64,000 nucleotides of DNA from Nocardioides gilvus (GCF_003194605.1 NZ_QHKY01000001.1:1035856-1099855); one strand, 5' to 3'. Shown: positions 36,172 through 45,034, counted from the first letter of the stretch. Numbers and translations are program-made. The notes: generated by a model from the letters alone, not told the origin.

Positions 36172-37983
36172 GTGTCGTCCGACGCCCAGCCGCAGCCCAC
36201 CCCCGACGCTCGCCCTGAGGGTGAGCAGCCCGCCAAGGGCCGGGGACGCGGCAAGGGCAAGGGACAGGGCGGCGAGCCTGTCGACTGGGTGACGCGCGCG
36301 GCCGACGACGCCCTGCGTCACGCCGAACAGGCCCGGGCCGACGGCCAGGCCCGCGACCTCGTCACCTGTGCCTCGGGGGCCTCCCCGTCGGGCCCGGTCC
36401 ACCTGGGCAACCTGCGCGAGTTCCTCACCGTCCACTTCGTCGCAGACGAGTTGCGGCGCCGCGGCCAGCAGGTGCGTCACCTGCACAGCTGGGACGACTA
36501 CGACCGCTTCCGCAAGGTGCCCGCAGGCGTCGACTCCTCGTGGGCCGAGCACATCGGCCGTCCACTGAGCGCGGTCCCGGACCCGTGGGACTGCCACGAG
36601 TCGTGGGCCGAGCACTTCAAGGCCCCGCTGCGTGAGGCGCTGGCCGAGATGGGCGTGCAGATGGAGGAGATCTCCCAGACCCAGATGTACCGGTCCGGGG
36701 CCTACCGCGAGCAGATCCTGACCGCGATCCGGAACCGCGACAGGATCGAGAAGATCCTCGCCCAGTACCGCACCAAGGCCGCAGCGCCCGCCACCGGCGA
36801 GGACGCCGACGCCGACGCCGTTTCGACCGCGGAGGTGGACACGGAGCCGATCCAGGCCCCGATCCAGGCCTCAGCCGACCTGGCCCGCTTCCCCTACAAG
36901 CCCTACTGCCGCGAGTGCGGCCGCGACACCACGACCCTCCTCGCCTACGACGACGACACCACCGACCTGGCGTACGCGTGCACCTCCTGCGCATTCGAAG
37001 GCGTCACCAACGTCGCCACCCAGGACGAGGGCAAGCTCGTGTGGAAGGTCGACTGGCCGATGCGCTGGACCTTCGAGGGCGTCGACTTCGAGCCCGGCGG
37101 CGCCGACCACGCGACGCCCGGGTCGTCGTACACCGTCGGCAAGGACGTCGTGAAGGTCTTCGGCGGCCGCGCGCCGTCGTTCGTCGCGTACGGCTTCGTC
37201 GGTTTCGCCGGCATGCAGAAGATGTCGTCGTCCTCGGGCGGCGTCCCCACCGCGGCCGACGCCCTCAAGATCCTGGAGCCCTCGATCCTGCGCTGGCTCT
37301 ACGTGCGCCGCGCACCCAAGCAGACCTTCAGCATCGACTTCGGCCCCGAGGTGGTGCGGCTCTACGACGAGTGGGACGCGCTCACCAAGAAGGCTGCCGA
37401 CCCCGCCAAGCGCGACGTCGCGGTGCTCGCCCACGAGCGTGCCGTCCGCACCGCCGACGCGCCGCTGGCGACCAGCGCCGTCAAGGTCCCCTTCCGTACG
37501 CTCTCCTCGGTCGCCGACGTGACTGCGGGCTCCGCCGACCTGATCTCCGAGGTGATCGGCTCGGTCGGCTTCCCGCACGACTCCGTCGCCGACCTCGAGC
37601 CGCGTCTGAGCAAGGCCATGCAGTGGACGGCCGAGTTCGTGCCGGCCGAGGAGCGTACGACCGTGCGCGAGACCCCGGACACCGCCCGCCTCGCGTCCCT
37701 CGGCGCCGACGAGCGCCAGTGGGTCGACCTGCTCCTGGCCCACCTGCCGGCCGAGCTGACCCAGGACGAGGTGACGACGGTGGTCTACGGGGTGCCGAAG
37801 CTGGCCCGCGGCCTGAGCCTCGACGACAAGCCCACCGACGAGGTGAAGGCGGACCAGAAGGCCTTCTTCACCCTGCTCTACAACCTCCTGGTCGACGCCG
37901 ACCGCGGACCGCGTCTGCCCACCCTGATCGTGGCGCTCGGCGCGGAGAAGGTGCGCGCACTGTTGGGTGCCGCAGCGGCCTGA
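36172..37983 (+). CDS. lysS: Class I (archaeal-type) lysyl-tRNA synthetase
   Basis: 603 residues. A class I fold: the HIGH-type motif is 'SPSGPVHLGN' (72-80) and the KMSKS-type motif 'KMSSS' (~350). Cys pairs in 'CRECG' (~246) and 'CTSC' (~270) form a zinc site. Most bacteria use an unrelated class II LysRS; Streptomyces, Nocardioides and other actinobacteria carry this class I form. An extra Lys/Gly-rich N-terminal ~35 residues and an Ala/Asp-rich insert at ~205-230 are low-complexity additions. GTG 36172 has AGGAG 6 nt upstream. Confidence 0.95.
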   Translation: MSSDAQPQPTPDARPEGEQPAKGRGRGKGKGQGGEPVDWVTRAADDALRHAEQARADGQARDLVTCASGASPSGPVHLGNLREFLTVHFVADELRRRGQQVRHLHSWDDYDRFRKVPAGVDSSWAEHIGRPLSAVPDPWDCHESWAEHFKAPLREALAEMGVQMEEISQTQMYRSGAYREQILTAIRNRDRIEKILAQYRTKAAAPATGEDADADAVSTAEVDTEPIQAPIQASADLARFPYKPYCRECGRDTTTLLAYDDDTTDLAYACTSCAFEGVTNVATQDEGKLVWKVDWPMRWTFEGVDFEPGGADHATPGSSYTVGKDVVKVFGGRAPSFVAYGFVGFAGMQKMSSSSGGVPTAADALKILEPSILRWLYVRRAPKQTFSIDFGPEVVRLYDEWDALTKKAADPAKRDVAVLAHERAVRTADAPLATSAVKVPFRTLSSVADVTAGSADLISEVIGSVGFPHDSVADLEPRLSKAMQWTAEFVPAEERTTVRETPDTARLASLGADERQWVDLLLAHLPAELTQDEVTTVVYGVPKLARGLSLDDKPTDEVKADQKAFFTLLYNLLVDADRGPRLPTLIVALGAEKVRALLGAAAA

Positions 37984-37989
37984 GTTCGG

Positions 37990-38742
37990 GTGCGCGCTGT
38001 GTGGCTCACCCTGCGGCGCTACTTGCTGAGCGTCGCCGGACCTCTCCGCACCCGGCGCCGCAACCTGCAGCTCGCGAGCCTGCTCGCCTTCACAGCGGGG
38101 GTGCTCAACTCCGTGGGCTTCGTGGCCGTGGCGGTCTACACCTCGCACATGACCGGCCTGACCGCCGGCGTCGCCGACCACCTGGTCCGTGGTGGACGCG
38201 ACGTCGTGCTCGTGGGGGTGCTCGGCCTGGCCACCTTCCTCGCCGGCGCCGCCAGTTGTGCCGTGGTCTTCAACTGGGGCCGGCGCCGCGACCTGCGGAG
38301 TCGCTACGCGAACGTCCTGATCATCGAAGCGGTGCTGGTCCTGCTCTTCGGCCTGCTCGCCGACCGGCTCACCTGGGGACACCGCGAACTCGTCTTCGTC
38401 GCTGTCCTCTGCTTCACGATGGGGATGCAGAACGCCGTGATCACCAAGATCTCCGGCGCCCAGATCCGGACCACCCACGTCACTGGCATGGTCACCGACA
38501 TCGGGATCGAACTCGGCAAACTGGCCTACCTTCACCGCAGCCACCACCTCGACCCGGTGGTCGCAGACCCGCGCAAACTGGCGATGCTGTCGATGCTCGT
38601 CGGCCTCTTCTTCGGCGGTGGCGTGCTGGGCGCGGCGGGCTACCTGGAATTCGGCTTCGCGGTGGTGGTGCCGTTGGCGCTGCTCCTCCTGGCCACCGCG
38701 AGCGCGCCGTTGCTGGCGGATGTGCGCGCGTACCGGAACTGA
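37990..38742 (+). CDS. YoaK family (DUF1275) membrane protein
   Basis: 250 residues with six or so hydrophobic segments. The DUF1275 pattern is clear: 'LASLLAFTAGVLNSVGFVAVAVYTSHMTGLTAGVAD' near the N-terminus and 'FTMGMQNAVITKISGAQIRTTHVTGMVTDIGIELGKL' in the middle. Its function is unknown in all organisms. It starts with GTG 6 bp after the lysS stop, so it may be co-transcribed. Confidence 0.9.
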   Translation: MRAVWLTLRRYLLSVAGPLRTRRRNLQLASLLAFTAGVLNSVGFVAVAVYTSHMTGLTAGVADHLVRGGRDVVLVGVLGLATFLAGAASCAVVFNWGRRRDLRSRYANVLIIEAVLVLLFGLLADRLTWGHRELVFVAVLCFTMGMQNAVITKISGAQIRTTHVTGMVTDIGIELGKLAYLHRSHHLDPVVADPRKLAMLSMLVGLFFGGGVLGAAGYLEFGFAVVVPLALLLLATASAPLLADVRAYRN

Positions 38743-38815
38743 CCGCACCCGCAGCTTCGTCCCGAACCGGCCGTGCTGTGGCCGTCGCCGGGGGCCTGCG
38801 CCTAGCCTTCATCCC

Positions 38816-39229
38816 ATGGCACACCTTGACCTCATGGCAGGCCCCCCGCCCACGCATCTTCCCGTCGACCCCGCAGCCGCTGAGTTCGCCGACGGCGCAG
38901 CCCCCGCAGCGGTCGTACGCAACCACCCGGAGTCGCCGATCGCCTGGGCCACCCTGGCCGAGCAGGCCCGCGACGCAGGCGCCGACGACGTGACCGTCTA
39001 CGCCTACTCCCGCGTCGGCTACCACCGCTCCCTCGACATGCTGCGCCGCAACGGCTGGAAGGGCCACGGCCCGGTGCCGTGGGACCACGAGCCCAACCGC
39101 GGCTTCCTGCGTGCCCTCGCCCTGCTCGCCCTGTCGGCCCGCGCCATCGGCGAGACCGCCGAGTGGGAGCGGTGCTCGGAGTTCCTCCGTGACTCCAGCC
39201 CCGCGGCGTACGACGAACTCCTGGGCTGA
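38816..39229 (+). CDS. DUF3151 family protein
   Basis: 137 residues. A conserved actinobacterial cytosolic protein: 'VVRNHPESPIAWATLAEQA', 'VYAYSRVGYHRSLDMLRRNGWKGHGPVPWDHEPNRGFLRALALLA' is the family core, a TPR-like helical fold. The role is unknown. TAGCCT lies 7 nt before ATG 38816, so it has its own leaderless promoter; the frame upstream belongs to an overlapping shadow. The MFS gene follows after 6 bp. Confidence 0.9.
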   Translation: MAHLDLMAGPPPTHLPVDPAAAEFADGAAPAAVVRNHPESPIAWATLAEQARDAGADDVTVYAYSRVGYHRSLDMLRRNGWKGHGPVPWDHEPNRGFLRALALLALSARAIGETAEWERCSEFLRDSSPAAYDELLG

Positions 39230-39235
39230 GGTCCG

Positions 39236-40762
39236 GTGAGTCAGGCGCAGGGGGCACCCCCGCGCGAGCACGTCGACGAGACCCTCGAGCACCCCTGGCC
39301 GGCGCTGTGGGCGCTGGTCCTGGGCTTCTTCATGCTCATGGTCGACACGTCGATCCTCACGGTGGCGACTCCTGCCCTGATCACCGAGCTCAACGCAGGC
39401 GTCAACGAGGCGATCTGGGTCACCAGCGCCTACCTGCTCGCCTATGCGGTGCCGCTGTTGATCACCGGGCGCCTCGGTGACCGCTACGGCCCCAAGAGGA
39501 TCTACCTGAGCGGACTGGTCGTCTTCACCGCTTCGTCCCTGTGGTGCGGGCTCTCCGACGACATCGGCACCCTGGTCGCGGCCCGCGCCGTGCAGGGAGT
39601 CGGCGCAGCACTCATGACGCCCCAGACGATGGCGGTGATCACCCGCATCTTCCCCGTGGCGCGCCGCGGCCAGGCGATGGCCCTGTGGGGCGCCACCGCC
39701 GGCGCCGCGACCCTCATCGGCCCGGTCCTGGGTGGTTTCCTCGTCGGGACGTGGGGCTGGGAGTGGATCTTCTTCATCAACGTCCCGGTCGGGGTCCTGG
39801 CCTTCGTGATGGCCGTACGCCACATCCCTGACCTGGCGACCCACCCGCACCGGTTCGACTGGATCGGGGTGGTGCTCTTCGGCACCGGGATGTTCTGTCT
39901 CGTCTTCGGCCTGCAGGAGGGCCAGCAGTACGACTGGGGTCGCATCGACGGTCCGATCACCGTGTGGCGCCTGATCATCGCCGGCGTCGGTCTGCTGGCG
40001 CTCTTCATCTTCTGGCAGTCGCGGAACAACACCGAGCCGCTGCTGCCGCTCACGCTCTTCCGGGACCGCAACTTCGCGGTCGCCAACATCGCCATCACGA
40101 TGGTCGCCTTCTCGTTCATGACGATGGGCTTCCCGCTGATGCTCTACGCCCAGGCCGTACGAGGATGGTCACCGCTTGAGGCCGGCCTGCTGATGGCCCC
40201 GCTCGCGTTGGGGTCGATCGTGCTGGCTCGCACCGTGGGCGGGCTCACCGACCGCAAGCACCCGCGTACGCTCACCGCCTTCGGCTTCTCCAGCGCGGCG
40301 ATCGCGGTGGCCGGTCTGGCGTTGGTGCTCGACGCCGACACCCCCGTCTGGGCAGCGGTCATCTCGATGGTGCTGCTCGGCATCGGCTCCGCCTTCCTGT
40401 GGGGCCCGCTGTCGGCGACCGCCAACCGCAACCTCCCGATGCACCAGGCCGGCGCCGGGGCGGGCATCTACAACACGACCCGTCAGATCGGCTCTACGCT
40501 CGGGGCGGCCGTGTCGGCGTTGGTCATCGACTGGCGCCTGCGTGCCTACGACCTGCCCGCCTCGGGCGGAGGAGAGTCCGGGCTGCAGGCTGCCGAGCCG
40601 ATCGACCCCGCGTTGGCGGCCGACTACTCCGCGGCGCTGGGCCAGGCCCTCTGGGCGATCCCGGTGGCGTTCGTCCTCGGGCTCGTCGCCGTCCTCTTCT
40701 TCGAGCGGCCCCGGCACTTCGCCGCACCGCCCGAGAAGGTGGACTCGGTCGCCTCGCGCTGA
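39236..40762 (+). CDS. MFS drug-efflux-type transporter (DHA2, 14 helices)
   Basis: 508 residues. Motif A-like 'GRLGDRYGPKRIYLSGL' and the DHA2 motif C region 'WGATAGAATLIGPVLGGFLVGTWGWEWIFFINVPVG' are present. 'LDTSIVNVA'-type motif D1 appears as 'MVDTSILTVATPAL'. Fourteen membrane segments fit EmrB/QacA proton antiporters. The substrate is unknown. It begins 6 bp after the DUF3151 stop and ends with one 49-bp repeat just downstream. Confidence 0.9.
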   Translation: MSQAQGAPPREHVDETLEHPWPALWALVLGFFMLMVDTSILTVATPALITELNAGVNEAIWVTSAYLLAYAVPLLITGRLGDRYGPKRIYLSGLVVFTASSLWCGLSDDIGTLVAARAVQGVGAALMTPQTMAVITRIFPVARRGQAMALWGATAGAATLIGPVLGGFLVGTWGWEWIFFINVPVGVLAFVMAVRHIPDLATHPHRFDWIGVVLFGTGMFCLVFGLQEGQQYDWGRIDGPITVWRLIIAGVGLLALFIFWQSRNNTEPLLPLTLFRDRNFAVANIAITMVAFSFMTMGFPLMLYAQAVRGWSPLEAGLLMAPLALGSIVLARTVGGLTDRKHPRTLTAFGFSSAAIAVAGLALVLDADTPVWAAVISMVLLGIGSAFLWGPLSATANRNLPMHQAGAGAGIYNTTRQIGSTLGAAVSALVIDWRLRAYDLPASGGGESGLQAAEPIDPALAADYSAALGQALWAIPVAFVLGLVAVLFFERPRHFAAPPEKVDSVASR

Positions 40763-40782
40763 ACCCCGCCGACCCTCCTGCC

Positions 40783-40831
40783 GGACGTCATCACCAGCGG
40801 TCGCCCCGACGACCGGAGACGATGACGTCCC
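40783..40831. repeat. Single 49-bp palindromic repeat (locus C)
   Basis: Outer arms GGACGTCATC and GATGACGTCC are a perfect 10-bp inverted repeat; the inner arms CGGTCG and CGACCG with loop CCCCGA form a second stem, so the whole unit can fold as a double hairpin. It starts 20 bp after the MFS stop. Same element as loci A and B. Confidence 0.9.
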
Positions 40832-40867
40832 GGGGGGGCTGCGGCGGGGGCGGGGGGCAGCGAAATG

Positions 40868-40905
40868 CCGTACGGCCGGCTCCCCGAGGGGAACCGGCCG
40901 TACGG
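40868..40905. terminator. Bidirectional terminator
   Basis: CCGTACGGCCGG (40868-40879) pairs perfectly with CCGGCCGTACGG (40894-40905), with a nested TCCCC/GGGGA stem in the loop, between convergent MFS and aldolase genes. Confidence 0.85.
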
Positions 40906-40935
40906 ATGTGGTGAACGTATGTGGTGCTGTGCCCG

Positions 40936-41970
40936 TCAGGCGCCCAGGCTCGTGCCGGCGGAACGCAGGTTCTCGCAGGCCTCGACGATGCGGGCAGCCA
41001 TGCCGGCCTCGGCGGCCTTGCCCCACGAGCGCGGGTCGTAGAGCTTCTTGTTGCCGACCTCGCCGTCGACCTTCAGGACGCCGTCGTAGTTCTGGAACAT
41101 GTGCGTCGCGACCGGGCGGGTGAACGCGTACTGGGTGTCGGTGTCGACGTTCATCTTGATGACGCCGTAGTCGACGGCGTCCGAGATCTCCTGGGCGGTG
41201 GAGCCGGAGCCGCCGTGGAAGACCAGGTCGAAGGGCTTCGCGCCGGCGTCGAGACCGAGCTCGGAGGCCACGGCCTCCTGGGCGGCCTTGAGGATCTCGG
41301 GGCGCAGCTTGACGTTGCCCGGCTTGTAGACGCCGTGCACGTTGCCGAAGGTCAGGGCCGTCATGTAGCGGCCCTTCTCGCCGACGCCGAGCGCGCGAGC
41401 GGTGGCCAGGGCGTCCTCGGGGGTGGTGTACAGCTTCTCGTCGATCGCGCCGACGACACCGTCCTCCTCGCCACCGACGACACCGATCTCGATCTCGAGG
41501 ATGATGTTGGCGGCGGTGCAGGCAGCCAGGAGCTCTTCGGCGATCGCGAGGTTCTCGTCCATCGGCACGGCCGAGCCGTCCCACATGTGGGACTGGAAGA
41601 GGGGCGCCTCGCCGCGCTTGACGCGCTCGGCCGACAGGGCGATCAGCGGACGTACGAAGCCGTCCAGCTTGTCCTTGGGGCAGTGGTCGGTGTGCAGCGC
41701 GACGTTGACCGGGTAGTTCTTGGCGACCTCGGCTGCATACGCTGCGAAGGCGGCGGAGCCGGTGACCATGTTCTTGACGGTGGGGCCGGAGAGGTACTCG
41801 GCGCCGCCCGTGGAGATCTGGATGATGCCGTCGGAACCGGCCTCGGTGAAGCCCTGCAGGGCCGCGTTCAGCGTCTGCGACGACGACACGTTGATGGCCG
41901 GGTAGGCGAAGGACCTGGACTTCGCGGCGTCCAGCATCTCTGCGTAGCGCTCGGGGGTTGCGATGGGCAT
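40936..41970 (-). CDS. fba: Class II fructose-bisphosphate aldolase
   Basis: 344 residues. Zinc-dependent aldolase of glycolysis and gluconeogenesis. 'VALHTDHCPKDKL' holds the catalytic Asp and a zinc His; 'EIEIGVVGGEEDGV' a zinc Glu; 'TFGNVHGVYKPGNV' a second His; 'FHGGSGS' a third, with the phosphate loop; 'GVIKMNVDTDTQYA' is the substrate signature. The length is that of the FbaA-type enzymes. ATG 41970 has AGGAG 5 nt upstream. Confidence 0.96.
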   Translation of the reverse strand: MPIATPERYAEMLDAAKSRSFAYPAINVSSSQTLNAALQGFTEAGSDGIIQISTGGAEYLSGPTVKNMVTGSAAFAAYAAEVAKNYPVNVALHTDHCPKDKLDGFVRPLIALSAERVKRGEAPLFQSHMWDGSAVPMDENLAIAEELLAACTAANIILEIEIGVVGGEEDGVVGAIDEKLYTTPEDALATARALGVGEKGRYMTALTFGNVHGVYKPGNVKLRPEILKAAQEAVASELGLDAGAKPFDLVFHGGSGSTAQEISDAVDYGVIKMNVDTDTQYAFTRPVATHMFQNYDGVLKVDGEVGNKKLYDPRSWGKAAEAGMAARIVEACENLRSAGTSLGA

Positions 41971-42062
41971 GAAGACTCCTCAGACGGCTTTGGCTGCTCG
42001 GTGCATCCTAGTGCCCCGCGAGCCCGCCCCGACAGGCTGACCCCACCCAGTAAGGCCCCCGC

Positions 42063-42716
42063 TCAGGCCAGCCCCAACTCCGCCCGCAGGCGGCGCACCC
42101 ACGCCGGCTCGTCGCCGTACCGCTGGGGCTTCACCAGCCGACCATGCGCACAGTCCTCGACCAGGTCCGCCATCCGGGACTCCACCGTCGACTCCCGCTT
42201 CGCGGAGGTCACCCAGTGCACCACCGTGGCGCGGTACGACGGGATCGCGCCGGCCCAGAAGGCTGCCGCCAGCGGCTCCGCCTCCAACCGGGCCAGCAGC
42301 GGCTCCGGGAGCTGGTCCCGGCGCTCGCCCTCGAAGGCGTAGACGCCGGTACGGTCCTCCCGGCGTTGTTCGTACGCCGCCACTCCCGCCGGGTGCATGC
42401 GGCCCTCGGCGAGCAGCCGCTCGACGTGGGCGACGTTGATCTTGCTCCAGTTGCTGCCCCGTCGCCGTGGAGTCCAGCGCTGGCGTCGCGAGTCCCCGTC
42501 GATCCTCTGGGCCACCGAGTCGATCCAGCCGAAGCAGAGCGCCTCCGGGACGGCCTCCACCCAGGTCAGCCCGTGGTCGGGGACATGCTTGCCGCGCAAC
42601 CCCATCCAGAGCTCGGGGGCGCTGTCGTGGTTCGCCTCGAGCCACGCACGGAACTCGTCCGGGCCGGTGAAGAAGAGGGCCGGTCGTTCGGGGGTGCCTC
42701 CGGGGGTGCCGATCAC
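42063..42716 (-). CDS. YdeI/OmdA family protein
   Basis: 217 residues. The family core is visible: 'FRAWLEANHDSAPELWMGLRGKH', 'LTWVEAVPEALCFGWIDSVAQRIDGDSRRQRWTPRRRGSNWSKINVAHVERLLAEGRMHPAG'. The C-terminal 'FWAGAIPSYRATVVHWVTSAKRESTVESRMADLV' is the OmdA helical region. Members are linked to protection from peptides or bacteriocins, but the mechanism is unknown. Start GTG has TAGCGT 7 nt upstream (leaderless). Confidence 0.88.
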   Translation of the reverse strand: MIGTPGGTPERPALFFTGPDEFRAWLEANHDSAPELWMGLRGKHVPDHGLTWVEAVPEALCFGWIDSVAQRIDGDSRRQRWTPRRRGSNWSKINVAHVERLLAEGRMHPAGVAAYEQRREDRTGVYAFEGERRDQLPEPLLARLEAEPLAAAFWAGAIPSYRATVVHWVTSAKRESTVESRMADLVEDCAHGRLVKPQRYGDEPAWVRRLRAELGLA

Positions 42717-42822
42717 CCGTCCGACGCTAGCGCCGGAGCACCTGCTGCATCCAGCTCAACACGGCCCGTCCGCGATGCGCCCACCCACCGCCGCGGCAGC
42801 CCACGACCCCTAACCTCGCCGC

Positions 42823-43392
42823 ATGACCATGCAACGGCACAGCCTCCCGAAGATCGCACTCGTCGCCGGAGCACTCCTCCTGATCGTCGCCTGTGGCGCG
42901 GACCAGCCCGGAGGAGAGGAGGAGAAGCCCGGTGCGCTGCCAGAGCCCACGACCGACGCTCAGCAGATCAACCCGACGTTCGAGATCCGTCCGGTGCTGG
43001 GCATGGCGGACAACGAGGACTCCGCATCGAGAGACCCCGACGGCCTGGTGGTGCAGGACACGCTCCCGACCTTCTACGTGGACCTCGGTCCGAGAAGCCT
43101 GGGCGCTGACGAGGTCCACTCGGCCACTGTCGTGCAGGTGGACACCTCCTGGGTCGTCGACATCCAGTTCACCGACGCAGGCAGCGACGTCTTCGAAGAA
43201 CTCACCGCCGCTGCTGCATGCGCCGAGGAGCCCGGGCAGAACCGGGTGGCGATCCTGGTCAACGAGCGGGTGATCTCCAGCCCGGTCGTGAGCGTCGAGT
43301 GCGGCTCCTCGATCTCGGGGACCACCCAGGTCAGCGCCGGCTCCACCCGGTCCTCCGCAGAGGAGCTGGTCGAGGAGATCACCGGCGACTGA
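42823..43392 (+). CDS. Lipoprotein with a SecD-like periplasmic head domain
   Basis: 189 residues. A lipobox 'LLIVAC' with Cys near residue 24 predicts a lipid-anchored surface protein. The mature part resembles the P1 head of SecD/SecDF: 'FEIRPVL' near the start, 'WVVDIQFTDAGSDVFEELTAAAA', then 'RVAILVNERVISSPVV' and 'ISGTTQVSAGSTRSSAEELV', in the same order as in SecD. No SecD membrane helices are present. A role beside the translocon is an inference. TAACCT lies 6 nt before ATG 42823 (leaderless). Confidence 0.75.
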   Translation: MTMQRHSLPKIALVAGALLLIVACGADQPGGEEEKPGALPEPTTDAQQINPTFEIRPVLGMADNEDSASRDPDGLVVQDTLPTFYVDLGPRSLGADEVHSATVVQVDTSWVVDIQFTDAGSDVFEELTAAAACAEEPGQNRVAILVNERVISSPVVSVECGSSISGTTQVSAGSTRSSAEELVEEITGD

Positions 43393-43425
43393 GACAGGAT
43401 TGAGCAAGGACCGAGGCAGGCCGGG

Positions 43426-44121
43426 TCAACCCCGCCAGGCGTCCTGGCCGGTCAGGTCCGCGTACTTCACGATCCAGGAGTGCATCGCGATCGCGGCCGC
43501 CGAGCTGGCGTTGATGGACCGGGTCGAGCCGAACTGGGCGATCGAGAAGGTCCCGTCGACCACGTCGTGCGCCTGCTGCGAAAGACCGGGACCCTCCTGG
43601 CCGAAGAGGAAGCAGACGCGTTCGGGCATCTCCATCGTCTCGAGGTGCTCGCTGCCGGGCAGGTTGTCGATGCCGAGCAGCCGTACGGGACCCCCCTGCT
43701 CGGCCGGCAGGGCGTGCAGGTAGGCCGCGAGGGCCGGGACGTCCGCGTGGTGGCGTACGTGCTGGTAGCGGTCGGTCACCATCGCGCCGCGGCGGTTCCA
43801 CCGGCGGTTGCCGACGATGTGCACCTCGGCCGCGAGAAACGCGTTGGCGCTGCGCACGATGGTGCCGATGTTGAAGTCGTGCTGCCAGTTCTCGATGGCG
43901 ACGTGGAAGGGGTGACGACGGGTGTCGAGGTCGGCGACGATCGCCTCCATCGTCCAGTAGCGGTAACGGTCGACGACGTTGCGTCGATCTCCCTCCCGCA
44001 GCAGCTCCGGGTCGTACTGCTCCCCGACGGGCCACGCAGCCTCACCACCGGGCCAGGGACCGAGGCCGATCTCGGGCGGTCCGTGCGGCATGGGGTCGTA
44101 CGGCGCGCGCTCCTCTTGCAT
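43426..44121 (-). CDS. TrmH/SpoU family RNA 2'-O-methyltransferase
   Basis: 231 residues. The SPOUT knot motifs are visible: motif 1 'ENWQHDFNIGTIVRSANAFLAAEVHIVG' (N and R), motif 2 'CFLFGQEGPGLS' (Gly-rich SAM loop), motif 3 'FSIAQFGSTRSINASSAAAIAMHSW' (S-x-N-x-S/A-x-A). It methylates a ribose in rRNA or tRNA using SAM; the exact site cannot be told. TAGGGT lies 6 nt before ATG. It is divergent from the DedA gene, with starts 38 bp apart. Confidence 0.9.
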   Translation of the reverse strand: MQEERAPYDPMPHGPPEIGLGPWPGGEAAWPVGEQYDPELLREGDRRNVVDRYRYWTMEAIVADLDTRRHPFHVAIENWQHDFNIGTIVRSANAFLAAEVHIVGNRRWNRRGAMVTDRYQHVRHHADVPALAAYLHALPAEQGGPVRLLGIDNLPGSEHLETMEMPERVCFLFGQEGPGLSQQAHDVVDGTFSIAQFGSTRSINASSAAAIAMHSWIVKYADLTGQDAWRG

Positions 44122-44127
44122 GACGTC

Positions 44128-44151
44128 ACCCTAGGTCTCACCAGATACGCT
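44128..44151. promoter_or_regulatory. Overlapping divergent leaderless promoters
   Basis: Minus-strand TAGGGT (44133-44128) serves the methyltransferase gene; plus-strand TACGCT (44146-44151) serves the DedA gene. Only 12 bp separate the -10 boxes, so each promoter's -35 region overlaps the other promoter and simultaneous polymerase binding is unlikely. Confidence 0.6.
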
Positions 44152-44158
44152 GACGCGC

Positions 44159-44971
44159 GTGAGCCCCCTAGTTGATCTGCAGGCCCTTCTCGTCGAGCCC
44201 ATGTTGTTCGGGATGAAGTGGATGGACCCCGAGTGGCTCCTGGCGCAGTTCGGCGCCGAGCTCTTCTGGCTCAGCCTCGTCATCATCTTCGTGGAGTGCG
44301 GACTCTTCTTCCCGTTCCTGCCCGGTGACTCCCTGCTCTTCGCGATGGGCATCTTCCTGGCCCACCCCTCCACCGGCATCGACATCTTCCCTGGCCCGGT
44401 GTGGGTCGAGTTGGTGATCGGCATGGCGCTCTTCGTCGCTGCCGCCTTCGCAGGCAACGTCGCGGGCTACGAGATCGGCCGCAAGATCGGTCCGCCGATC
44501 TACGAGCGCGACGGCCGGATCCTCAAGCGCAAGTACTTCGACCAGACCACCGTCTTCTTCGAGAAGCACGGCAACAAGGCGCTGGTCATCGGGCGTTTCG
44601 TGCCCTTCGTGCGCACCTACATCACCGTGGTCGCCGGGGTGACCCACATGGACCGCAGCCGCTTCTTCAAGTGGAGCCTGATCGGCGCCGTGCTGTGGGT
44701 CCTCAGCATCACTCTGCTCGGCGCCTTCCTCGGCACCGTCTTCCCCGCCCTGGGCGAGAACATCGACTACGCCATCATCGCGATCGTCGCCTTCTCGATC
44801 ATCCCCATGGTGTGGGAGTGGTGGCGCCACAAGCGGACCAACGCCCCCGGCGCCGAGATCGGCGACCAGGACGGTGGCCCGGACCGCGACATCATGGGCC
44901 AGAACGTCGACGACGAGGACGTCAAGGACCACCACTTCGAGGTCCCGCACGACCAGCCGCACCGCGACTGA
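44159..44971 (+). CDS. DedA family membrane protein
   Basis: 270 residues. DedA/SNARE-associated domain: 'FVECGLFFPFLPGDSLLFAMGIF' (the E..P.lPGd signature), 'FAGNVAGYEIGRKIG', and 'FFEKHGNKALVIGRFVPFVRTYITVVAGVTHMDRSRFFKWSLIGAVLWV' (R-F-x-P-x-x-R and G). Family members flip polyprenyl phosphate or phospholipids and support membrane homeostasis. The C-terminal ~45 residues form an acidic, His-containing cytoplasmic tail. GTG 44159 has TACGCT 7 nt upstream (leaderless). Confidence 0.93.
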   Translation: MSPLVDLQALLVEPMLFGMKWMDPEWLLAQFGAELFWLSLVIIFVECGLFFPFLPGDSLLFAMGIFLAHPSTGIDIFPGPVWVELVIGMALFVAAAFAGNVAGYEIGRKIGPPIYERDGRILKRKYFDQTTVFFEKHGNKALVIGRFVPFVRTYITVVAGVTHMDRSRFFKWSLIGAVLWVLSITLLGAFLGTVFPALGENIDYAIIAIVAFSIIPMVWEWWRHKRTNAPGAEIGDQDGGPDRDIMGQNVDDEDVKDHHFEVPHDQPHRD

Positions 44972-44985
44972 GCCTCACTCACGCG

Positions 44986-45034
44986 AGAACGCGGACGTCT
45001 GCAGTCACCCGGTGACTGCGGACGTCCGCGTTCT
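44986..45034. terminator. 49-nt near-perfect palindrome, bidirectional terminator
   Basis: 24-bp arms (44986-45009, 45011-45034) with one wobble mismatch, between convergent DedA and pyrE genes. The centre GTCACC-C-GGTGAC is the same as in the palindrome at 27944. Confidence 0.85.
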
